Shown here one piece after another: positions 55,370-62,725 of a stretch of DNA of 64,000 bases. The translations under genes were made by a program, and so were the position numbers. The notes below the pieces were generated by a model. The model had not been told where the DNA came from and did not search any database. It was given only the letters and a program-made list of their open reading frames with translations. Positions within the stretch are counted from its first letter, which is position 1. Each line of letters opens with the position of its first letter. Source of the stretch: UTCFX2 sp963827155 (lineage in GTDB: Bacteria > Chloroflexota > Anaerolineae > Anaerolineales > UBA4823); NCBI GenBank assembly GCA_963827155.1, contig CAWGZV010000003.1, forward strand, positions 310,001-374,000, written 5' to 3'.

Positions 55370-57322
55370 TCAGGCGTACTGCCGCTCAAGGATTTCGGCA
55401 AGATCAAGCACCTGGACCCGCTCGCCCAGCCCTTTTGTGCGGATCGCATCGTCGAACATCAGCAAGCAAAATGGGCAGCCGGTAGCTATCACGCTCGCCT
55501 GGCTGTCAAGCGCTTCTTGCAGCCTCAAGTGGTTGATGCGGGTTTCCAATTCACTCTCCATCCACATTTGACCTCCGCCTCCGCCGCAGCAGAAACTGGT
55601 CTCGCGCTTCCTTTTGAACTCCACCAGATCTAAGTGAGCATCGCTCAGCAGCGATCGAGGCGCTTCGTAGATCTTGTTGTAGCGCCCAAGGTAGCAAGAA
55701 TCATGGTAGGCGACCAGACCTTGAATGCCGTGTCCATTTGCCGAACCCAGGTTTTGCTCCCAGCTGCTGCCTCCGGTCAATTCAGACAGGAATTCAGTCG
55801 AGTGCTGGATTGGGTAAAGGTAACCGAGCTGAGCGTGCTCGTTTTTCAAGGAGTTGAAGCAGTGCGGGCATGCGGTCACAATTCGGTTGAATTTGACCGA
55901 TTTCAAAGTCTCGTTGAGCTGCTCCGCAAACACCTGGAAGAGGTATTCATTTCCCATCCGGCGCGCCATATCCCCACAGCATGTCTCGTCCAAACCCAGG
56001 ATCGCAAAATCGACCCCGGCTTTTTGTAGCAGGCGGACAAATGAGCCGGCTGCCTTCCTATTGCGGGCATCATAAGCAAAGGCACAGCCCAGGTAGAGCA
56101 GAACATCGGTCTCATCTCCTGGGGCGAGCTCGTGAATATTATGTCCTTCCGTCCAGGCGATCCTCTCATCGGGTGGCAGCCCCCATGGATTTCCCTGGCG
56201 TTCCATGTTTCGAAGCGTATCGGCAGCCGTCTTTGGGATCTTGCCGGATGTCAATGCCAGGTATCGCCGCAGGTCGATAATCTCATCCACTGGGCTGACG
56301 AATGCCGGGCAGCGTTCCAGGCATGCCCCACAGGTGGTGCAAGACCAGGCTGTTTGGCTGCCCAGCGCTTCAGGTAGCGGAATGCCGGTAGCTTTCGCCG
56401 AGCCGTTCGCACGGTCAGGATACACCAATGTATCGACCATCACCTGGCGCAGAGATTGGATGAACTTGCGCGGTGAGTAATCTGTTCCGCTTTGTGAAAC
56501 CGGGCAAGCTTCCTCGCACCGTCCACATCGCACGCAGGCGTCGAAGGATAACAGCTGCTGCGGGGTGAATTCGCGTATGTCGCCTACCCCCAAAACCTCC
56601 GCTTCTTCGATGTTATCAATTTTGGTGGGTATGCCTGCAGAACCGCGCTTGCGGACCAAAATGTTCAGGGGAGTATTGATCAGGTGACGCAGTTTTGTGT
56701 ACGGGATGCTGGCAAGAAGTCCCAGTCCCAATGCAGCATGCACCCAAAACAGGGTTTTGTGCAGGTTGGCAGCTCCAGCAGGCGTCATCCCTAAACCGAG
56801 CATTCCGCTGGCTGCCAGGAATCCCGCCGGCGACCAGTTTGCCCAGGTCGGCGCAGCCGCAACCAAGCGCGAGCCTTCCAGCGTGAACCCGACGAGCGGG
56901 ATCAACGCCAGCAGTACCAGGGCATAGACGTCATCCCAGCGAGTCTCCAGCGCTTTTGGTCGCAGTCCGAACCGCCGGAATGCCGCCAGCAGCACACCGA
57001 GAAGAATCGCTATCCCTGCAAGGTCCATTACCAGCTCAAAGCCCAGATAGAGTCCCTCGCGCGGAAACGTGAGCTCAACGAACGGTACAAAAAGCGTCAT
57101 CTGCATCAGGTTGATCGCTGTGCCAAGCACCTGGATTGTTACACCCCAGAATATCAGCCCATGCATCACCCCCGCATAAGCTTTGTCATAGATCCGCACC
57201 TGCGCTAGGGCGTTCAACCCGAAATCTCCCAGCCTTGGACCAGCTTTCATCAAGGACTCCGAGAGATGAGTCAGGCGCGATTTAAAAGTTGCGCTTGAGG
57301 CTGCCTGTGAAGTCGCGCTCAT
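55370..57322 (-). CDS. HdrD/DsrK-like membrane Fe-S oxidoreductase with NarI-like cytochrome b domain
   Basis: 650 residues. The N-terminal 220 have about five membrane helices with His in YAGVMHGLIFWG and LHKTLFWVHAALG, candidate heme b ligands as in NarI/HdrE. Two [4Fe-4S] motifs follow (CVRCGRCEEACP, CTTCGACLERCP), then two CCG domains (DETCCGDMARRMGN; HDSCYLGRYN with SFCCGGGGGQMW). This is the HdrED/DsrMK plan fused in one chain. It would exchange electrons between menaquinone and a thiol/disulfide or an Fe-S partner. The ATG overlaps the Rieske stop by four bases. Confidence 0.88.
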   Translation of the reverse strand: MSATSQAASSATFKSRLTHLSESLMKAGPRLGDFGLNALAQVRIYDKAYAGVMHGLIFWGVTIQVLGTAINLMQMTLFVPFVELTFPREGLYLGFELVMDLAGIAILLGVLLAAFRRFGLRPKALETRWDDVYALVLLALIPLVGFTLEGSRLVAAAPTWANWSPAGFLAASGMLGLGMTPAGAANLHKTLFWVHAALGLGLLASIPYTKLRHLINTPLNILVRKRGSAGIPTKIDNIEEAEVLGVGDIREFTPQQLLSFDACVRCGRCEEACPVSQSGTDYSPRKFIQSLRQVMVDTLVYPDRANGSAKATGIPLPEALGSQTAWSCTTCGACLERCPAFVSPVDEIIDLRRYLALTSGKIPKTAADTLRNMERQGNPWGLPPDERIAWTEGHNIHELAPGDETDVLLYLGCAFAYDARNRKAAGSFVRLLQKAGVDFAILGLDETCCGDMARRMGNEYLFQVFAEQLNETLKSVKFNRIVTACPHCFNSLKNEHAQLGYLYPIQHSTEFLSELTGGSSWEQNLGSANGHGIQGLVAYHDSCYLGRYNKIYEAPRSLLSDAHLDLVEFKRKRETSFCCGGGGGQMWMESELETRINHLRLQEALDSQASVIATGCPFCLLMFDDAIRTKGLGERVQVLDLAEILERQYA

Positions 57323-57753
57323 CCTTCACCTCCAACGTAGATTTCCCCATTCACTACTTTCACAGGCAGAACCATTAGCCCTTCTGGCGGCGGTCCAAAG
57401 ATCACGCTTCCATCCAAGGGATCGAAATATCCCTGGTGGCATGGACAGGCAATCCGGTTGTTGTCTGGATCCCATTTGACCAGGCAGCCGAAATGGGTGC
57501 ATACTGCAGAATATCCACGCAGCCCCTCAGGTGTATTCAGCACAAGCGCTGGATAACGCCCAAATCGAACGGTTTTTGCGGTGTTGGGAGGAAGGTCGCC
57601 TTCTGAACCCACCAGCACCGGCTCAGAAGGCATTTCCTGCAGATTGTTGGGATAGAAATATGCCACGATTGGGGTGGCAATTACCGCCAATCCAGCCAAC
57701 GCCAGGCCTTTCTGAAGCAGATTCAGAAATTCTCTCCGGTTAATTGCGTTCAT
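57319..57753 (-). CDS. Rieske [2Fe-2S] protein of a cytochrome bc-type complex
   Basis: 144 residues. The N-terminus, NRREFLNLLQKGLALAGL with a hydrophobic stretch, is a Tat-type signal anchor. Cluster ligands are in CTHFGCLVKWD and CPCHQGYFD, each giving one Cys and one His. It would take an electron from menaquinol at the Qo site. Adjacent to the cytochrome b genes (one base spacing) and coupled to the HdrD-like gene. Confidence 0.95.
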   Translation of the reverse strand: MNAINRREFLNLLQKGLALAGLAVIATPIVAYFYPNNLQEMPSEPVLVGSEGDLPPNTAKTVRFGRYPALVLNTPEGLRGYSAVCTHFGCLVKWDPDNNRIACPCHQGYFDPLDGSVIFGPPPEGLMVLPVKVVNGEIYVGGEG

Positions 57754-57754
57754 A

Positions 57755-58177
57755 TCAGCTCGCCTCCCCCCAGATCGTCAGCGCGGTCAGGATTAATAAT
57801 CCAAGGGCCACAACGACGAAACGGATTCGAGTAGCTTTTAATGTAAATTCCTCTTTTCTATCCAGAAAAGGCCAAATTGTGATCAGCAGCACCCCCAATA
57901 TCGGCAGCATGACTCCCGTAGTCTTGGGGATGAATTTCAGCATCTGATATAACGCCAGGAAATACCACTCTGGTTTGACATGAGCAGGGGTATTTAAAGG
58001 ATCGGCTGGCTCGCCCTGACCGATGGGGGATAGAAGACCAACCAGACCGATCAATATCACGATGACTGTGATCCCGATCACTACTTTCGCCTCAGACCGC
58101 ACATGATCTGGATAGAACGGAATGCTCTCGTCCGAAGAATGACTTTTGTCGAGTGAAGCGTCGGTCATCTTGATCAT
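57755..58177 (-). CDS. cytochrome b C-terminal subunit (PetD-like)
   Basis: 140 residues with three membrane helices. The Qo-site motif PEWY is in KPEWYFLALYQMLKF. The split of cytochrome b into an N-terminal heme-binding protein and this C-terminal protein resembles cytochrome b6f and Gram-positive menaquinol complexes. Located six bases after the cytochrome b6-like gene. Confidence 0.92.
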   Translation of the reverse strand: MIKMTDASLDKSHSSDESIPFYPDHVRSEAKVVIGITVIVILIGLVGLLSPIGQGEPADPLNTPAHVKPEWYFLALYQMLKFIPKTTGVMLPILGVLLITIWPFLDRKEEFTLKATRIRFVVVALGLLILTALTIWGEAS

Positions 58178-58183
58178 CCCTTC

Positions 58184-59209
58184 TTATAGCGGCTTTGCGA
58201 TACCCAACCGGCGCACCATCAGGAAGTGGGCACCCATCATAGCCAGCGTCGCAATGGGAAGAACAATTGCATGCAGCGCGTAGAAGCGGCTGAGCGTTTC
58301 ACCTGCCACATCCCATCCAACTCGCAGGAAAACCAGGGCCAGGTTGCCAATGACGGGAACTGCTCCGGCAATTTCGGTCCCAACCGTTGTCGCCCAGAAA
58401 GCGCGTTGGTCCCAGGGGAGCAGGTATCCCGTGAAACCGAAAGCCAGGGTGACAATCAGCAGCACCATCCCGCTTACCCAGTTCAGCTCGCGGGGTTTCT
58501 TATAAGCCCCCATAATAAAAACCCGCAGCATGTGGGCGATGCAGAGCACAATCATGCCGTTCGCTGCCCAGTGATGGACAGATCGAATTGCAGAGCCAAA
58601 TCTTACCTGGCTTTCGATGAACAGGATGCTGGAATACGCCGCTTCAGGTGTGGGTTTGTAATAAAAAGCCAGCATAATCCCGGTGAGAGCCTGTGTGACA
58701 AAAAGGAATGCGGTGATCCCCCCAAGGCAGTACCACCAGCGCAGGGCGTATTTAGGAACTGGTTTATTAAGCGCCTTGCTCAGCATCGGAGAGACTTCGT
58801 AGCGCTCGTCAAACCACTCGAATGAGCGCTCACCAAGCGGCTTCCAGGGTTTGCGAGTGGTCCAGGCGTTTGCGCTGCGGTATACTCCCAATCCGAAAAT
58901 TAATCCCATCGTTCCAAAAAGCACCCAACGCGCCAGCGGAGTCCATAATCCCTTTTCTTCGCCGGTGATGTGGCAGTGCAGGCATGGATCTCTTTTTGGC
59001 GGTGGGACGCTGATCCCCTCCGCCCCAATTTGAAGGATCTCAGGCTGCCACATATCCTGGATTTGAAGCAGCGTGAGATTTTGGTTCTTGCTTTCGGCCG
59101 GCATGCTGCCGCCTGCCTGTACGAAAGAAGGGATCAGCATTGCCGCTCCGAACAGTATGCAGATAATTCCCAGCAGTTTTTTTGTTTCCACTCGCTGGAA
59201 TCGCATCAA
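58184..59209 (-). CDS. cytochrome b6-like protein with N-terminal CxxCH heme c motif
   Basis: 341 residues. After a signal-like helix (residues 12-31) comes a soluble segment with CLHCH at about residue 76, a covalent heme c site, then a membrane helix near 95. The cytochrome b core follows with two heme-ligand His pairs (SVHHWAANGMIVLCIAHMLR; YALHAIVLPIATLAMMGAH) and the Qo-region GYLLPWDQRAFWATT. Standard b6 proteins are about 215 residues, so about 130 residues are an N-terminal addition. The complex has no separate cytochrome c1 gene here; the heme c motif may take that role. Confidence 0.9.
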   Translation of the reverse strand: MMRFQRVETKKLLGIICILFGAAMLIPSFVQAGGSMPAESKNQNLTLLQIQDMWQPEILQIGAEGISVPPPKRDPCLHCHITGEEKGLWTPLARWVLFGTMGLIFGLGVYRSANAWTTRKPWKPLGERSFEWFDERYEVSPMLSKALNKPVPKYALRWWYCLGGITAFLFVTQALTGIMLAFYYKPTPEAAYSSILFIESQVRFGSAIRSVHHWAANGMIVLCIAHMLRVFIMGAYKKPRELNWVSGMVLLIVTLAFGFTGYLLPWDQRAFWATTVGTEIAGAVPVIGNLALVFLRVGWDVAGETLSRFYALHAIVLPIATLAMMGAHFLMVRRLGIAKPL

Positions 59210-59503
59210 TTCCTCCTTTTTTTGAGATCTCCCTTCTGGATTTGAGGTGCAATGAATCTTCTTGCCCCCGATAAGTCCACCTCACCGTATGGAACGATCG
59301 ATCGTGTTCGCCTCTGATAATAAAATAGCAAATTCCAGGGTTGAAGGTATCATCCTGGGAGCCGATTCTTTATCGGGCGCGCGCCCTATTTTATTGCCGC
59401 AGCCACCTTAGGCTCAAAACCTCATCGGTCGAATTCCCCCTGTTTTCGGGAGCTCCGAAGGGTTGATTTTCCTCATTATTGGGTGTCCCCATTGGGAGCT
59501 AAA
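59210..59503. other. gene-free spacer upstream of the cytochrome operon
   Basis: Nearly 300 bases between the cytochrome b start and the response-regulator stop. An AT-rich stretch near 59315-59340 could hold the operon promoter on the minus strand, but I find no good -35/-10 pair and no open frame or strong hairpin. Confidence 0.4.
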
Positions 59504-60157
59504 TTACACCTCTATGATCTTCTTTCGGATTGCGTATTTCACCAGATCGCTTCGATCGTGCAGATCCAGCTTGGTCATGATGCTTCCTCTATGCGCCTGG
59601 ACAGTCTTTATCGAGATGCACAGGATTTCTGCTATTTGCTTATTTGTGTAGCCTTCTGCTATCAGCTGGAGGACTTCATGTTCGCGCGGGCTGATTCCAT
59701 TAGAAGCCTGACTGGCGCTCAGGTCGCCCCAACGCAGATAATCTTCGATTACCAACCGGGTGACTGCTGGCGAGAGAACTGCTTCTCCGCGCTGAACGGC
59801 ACGAATTGCCTCAATTAGATCGTGCGCCGCCGCATCCTTTAAAATATAACCCATCGCGCCGTTTGCCAGCACCTGGCGAATATATTCTTCGTTTTCATGC
59901 ATACTGAGGATCAGAACCTTCACACATGGAAAACTGCGGTGAATTTGGCGAGTGGCTTCCAGCCCATTTAGCAGCGGCATGGCGATATCCATCAACACGA
60001 CGTCCGGTGACAGCGTCCCGGTCAGGTGTACTGCACTGTGTCCATCTTCTGCTTCGCCAATCACAACCATATCCGGTTCTGCGTCGATCAGAGCCCGAAT
60101 CCCTGCTCGCAAGATCGTGTGGTCGTCAGCCAGCAAGATGCGTGTTTTTTTGCTCAT
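59504..60157 (-). CDS. NarL/FixJ-family response regulator
   Basis: 217 residues. The REC domain starts RILLADDHTILRAGI, with phospho-Asp in DVVLMDIAMPLLNG and Lys in YILKDAAAHDLI. The LuxR-type helix-turn-helix is in SPREHEVLQLIAEGYTNKQI and IKTVQAHRGSIMTKL. It overlaps the kinase gene by 32 bases, so they form a coupled pair. The neighbouring cytochrome operon, transcribed the same way just downstream, is the most obvious target candidate. Confidence 0.95.
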   Translation of the reverse strand: MSKKTRILLADDHTILRAGIRALIDAEPDMVVIGEAEDGHSAVHLTGTLSPDVVLMDIAMPLLNGLEATRQIHRSFPCVKVLILSMHENEEYIRQVLANGAMGYILKDAAAHDLIEAIRAVQRGEAVLSPAVTRLVIEDYLRWGDLSASQASNGISPREHEVLQLIAEGYTNKQIAEILCISIKTVQAHRGSIMTKLDLHDRSDLVKYAIRKKIIEV

Positions 60158-61226
60158 CGATGATTTCCTTCGAGCTCTTTGGTGCAGGTACGGTGACTTC
60201 CAGCAAGGTTCCTGAGCCTGGTTCCGAGCTCAGATTCATCGTCCCACCAACTCGATCCAACCGTTCCTGGATTCCGATTAGCCCCCAATGACGATTGCGG
60301 ATAGCTTCATCGGTATCCCCTGCGACCTGGAATCCGCGTCCATCATCCTCAATCGCGAGATAAATTTCATCCTTCTTTCGCCGCAGCGTTACGGTGGCGT
60401 GTTTTGCATCTGCATGTCGAGCAATATTATTGACCGCTTCCTGGGCGATCCTGAAGAGGGTGATCATCAGCTCAGGTGCGAAGTCGAGCGGTTCTTCGCT
60501 TGCATCGACAATCACCTGAACGCCCACTTCTTCCAGCGTCGAGCGAGCATACCAGCGAATAGCAGGGATAAGCCCCAGGTCATCCAGAATCGTAGGACGG
60601 AGACCGTGGATGATTTTGCGCAGCTCTCCGAGTGTTCTTGCAGCCAGCTGGCGGGCTGTTTTTACCTCGGAAGTGATTTCCACCTCGAAATCTGGGACCT
60701 TTTTTTCCAGACGCTCAAGTTGGAGGATCAGGATCGCGAGAGCCTGGCCGGTGTCGTCGTGGAGCCAGCGTGAAATGCGTTTGCGCTCCTCTTCTTGGGC
60801 ACCGATTGTCTGGCTGGTGATCGCTTTTAATTGTCGGTTGCTCGCCTCCAAACGGCTGATCAGCTTCTGGAGGGTAGCAGCAACTTTTTCTGTTTCAGGG
60901 TCAGGATTTTGAGGGGCGAAGCGCTTATCGACCAGATCTGGATCTTCCCCTACTTCGGTGGAGAATTTGCGCAGCTCTGATAGAGGCTGCAGGGCTAACC
61001 AGGTGATCAGGTAGCTGAAAGCAATGCAAAGTCCGACCCCTGCTAACACGAGCAGTACCGACGCCGCCAGGTTTAATTCTGAAAGTGGAATTGAACGCGT
61101 GAGGATCGTCCAAGTCGTGGCTCCAATGACGATGATAGCTGCGTTGCCGATCGCGATCCGCGCGCAGATCGAAAAGCCGGCCAGGCGATGTTTCAGGTAA
61201 GCCAAGGGACCTGTTCCACCACTCAT
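60126..61226 (-). CDS. membrane sensor histidine kinase, NarL/DegS type
   Basis: About 366 residues from ATG 61226; the frame is open upstream into a hairpin. Two membrane helices (about 20-40 and 52-75) flank a very short external loop, followed by a HAMP-like linker. The phospho-acceptor His is in RISRWLHDDTGQALAILIL, the ATPase N box in AQEAVNNIARHADAKHATV, and GLIGIQERLDRVGG precedes the C-terminus. With almost no external domain it probably senses membrane or redox state. An extended -10 promoter precedes it. Confidence 0.92.
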   Translation of the reverse strand: MSGGTGPLAYLKHRLAGFSICARIAIGNAAIIVIGATTWTILTRSIPLSELNLAASVLLVLAGVGLCIAFSYLITWLALQPLSELRKFSTEVGEDPDLVDKRFAPQNPDPETEKVAATLQKLISRLEASNRQLKAITSQTIGAQEEERKRISRWLHDDTGQALAILILQLERLEKKVPDFEVEITSEVKTARQLAARTLGELRKIIHGLRPTILDDLGLIPAIRWYARSTLEEVGVQVIVDASEEPLDFAPELMITLFRIAQEAVNNIARHADAKHATVTLRRKKDEIYLAIEDDGRGFQVAGDTDEAIRNRHWGLIGIQERLDRVGGTMNLSSEPGSGTLLEVTVPAPKSSKEIIDEQKNTHLAG

Positions 61227-61250
61227 CCGTTTGATGCTTTTGTTTAAATT

Positions 61251-61259
61251 AGTATAACA
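61251..61259 (-). promoter_or_regulatory. extended -10 promoter of the two-component operon
   Basis: On the minus strand TGTTATACT (61259-61251) is an extended -10 element (TGnTATACT) about 25 bases before the kinase ATG. A -35 box is weak and would fall in the hairpin at 61264-61308. Confidence 0.5.
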
Positions 61260-61263
61260 TAAG

Positions 61264-61308
61264 CCCAAGAAGTGCAGCACACTCTTATAGCGTGATGCAC
61301 TTCTTGGG
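61264..61308. terminator. long hairpin after the E2 gene
   Basis: CCCAAGAAGTGCA (61264-61276) pairs perfectly with 61296-61308; an inner CAC/GTG pair can extend the stem. It lies between the E2 stop (61360) and the kinase promoter, where termination of the 2-oxoacid dehydrogenase operon is expected. No T tract follows on the minus strand. Confidence 0.6.
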
Positions 61309-61359
61309 TACTGCTCTCCAAACGGATGGAGAATGTAATCTTATAAGGCTGAATGCGGC

Positions 61360-62691
61360 TTAAGACCAATCTCGCAGGGTTTCAACAACCTTTGACAGGA
61401 ATTGATCGGCGCTTGCCCCATCCAGAATCCGGTGATCAAAAGTCAGTCCGAGATAGACCATCGTCCGGATGGCGATCACATCTCCCAAAGTCTTATCGCT
61501 GATGACGACCGGGCGTTTCTGAATTGCTCCGACGCCAAGGATCGCGCATTGCGGCTGGTTGATGATCGGGGTCGCAAACAGCGAGCCGCTTATCCCATGG
61601 TTCGTAATCGTAAACGTGCCTCCGTGTACTTCATCGGGGATAAGCTGTCTGAGGCGGGCGCGGTTTGCCAGGTCGTTCACTGCCCGGGCGATCCCGAGCA
61701 GAGAGAGGCTGTCAGTACGCTTGATTACAGGTACGATGAGCCCCGCCTCGCCCAATGAGGTTGCCACGCCGATATTGATCTCCTGGTGCAGCTGGATGCC
61801 CGCGTCGGTCCATGAAGAGTTGACTAATGGAAAAGCTTTAAGTGCAGCCACGGCAGCGGCGACGAAATAGGCTGTGAACGTCAGGTTGGCGTTATCTCTG
61901 GCAAATGCCTCTTTATTTGCCTGGCGGTGTGCTGAAACCCGTCCGAGGTCGACTTCCATGATAGTGGTCACATGTGGGGAGGTGTGCTTGCTGCGCAGCA
62001 TGTGCTCGGCAATTTGCTTGCGCAAAGTGCTGAGCGGCAGGACTTCCCCGGCTTCGCCGAATTTTCCAGGAGACGAAGCTGCCGGTTCTACAACTGCAGA
62101 TCCTGGTGCTGGAGATGCGATGCTTGCACCAGGAGTTTGCGCTGGGTCCGGGCCAGTTTGACCTGCGGTTTGCTTTTGAGCGATAAAAAGCTCGATGTCT
62201 TTCTTGGTGATGCGCCCGCTCTGACCGGTGCCGGTGACCTGATACAGATCAATAGCGTGTTCGCTAGCCATGCGCGCCACCACTGGCGAGATAAATCCCA
62301 ACTCATGGTCGCGCCCGGGGCTGGGGTTTTGTGCCTGCTTCGGGGCGAATTCTTCCGGGCGAGGGCGAGGTTCTACCGCAGCCGCACTGATCGTGCTTCG
62401 AGTGGATTCTAACGGCATGCCGCTTTGCGAATCAAAATCCACTGTTTTTTCGCCCGGTTCCCCGATCAAGGCCAAGAGCGTGCCTGCTTGAACAAGGGTG
62501 CCTTCTGGCACCAGCACTTGCAGCAGCACGCCTGCGGCCGGGCTTGGAACCTCCGTGTCGACCTTATCTGTGTTCACTTCAACCAGAGCTTCATATTCCT
62601 CGACTTTATCGCCTGGGGACTTCAACCATTTCGTAAGGGTTCCCTCCACCACCGATTCGCCTAGCTGCGGCATCAAAACCTGAATCGCCAT
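61360..62691 (-). CDS. dihydrolipoamide acyltransferase (E2) of a 2-oxoacid dehydrogenase complex
   Basis: 443 residues. The lipoyl domain (QVLMPQLGESVVEGT) carries the lipoylated Lys43 in VNTDKVDTEV. After an Ala/Pro linker comes the peripheral-subunit-binding domain (SPVVARMASEHAIDL, GRITKKDIELF) at about 150-190. The catalytic domain ends with the active-site motif FDHRILDGASADQFL. Substrate (pyruvate, branched-chain or acetoin) is not settled. It follows the E1 gene by 34 bases. Confidence 0.93.
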   Translation of the reverse strand: MAIQVLMPQLGESVVEGTLTKWLKSPGDKVEEYEALVEVNTDKVDTEVPSPAAGVLLQVLVPEGTLVQAGTLLALIGEPGEKTVDFDSQSGMPLESTRSTISAAAVEPRPRPEEFAPKQAQNPSPGRDHELGFISPVVARMASEHAIDLYQVTGTGQSGRITKKDIELFIAQKQTAGQTGPDPAQTPGASIASPAPGSAVVEPAASSPGKFGEAGEVLPLSTLRKQIAEHMLRSKHTSPHVTTIMEVDLGRVSAHRQANKEAFARDNANLTFTAYFVAAAVAALKAFPLVNSSWTDAGIQLHQEINIGVATSLGEAGLIVPVIKRTDSLSLLGIARAVNDLANRARLRQLIPDEVHGGTFTITNHGISGSLFATPIINQPQCAILGVGAIQKRPVVISDKTLGDVIAIRTMVYLGLTFDHRILDGASADQFLSKVVETLRDWS

Positions 62692-62725
62692 TTTCCCTCC
62701 GAGTTCAGTCTCTGTGAGAATATGA

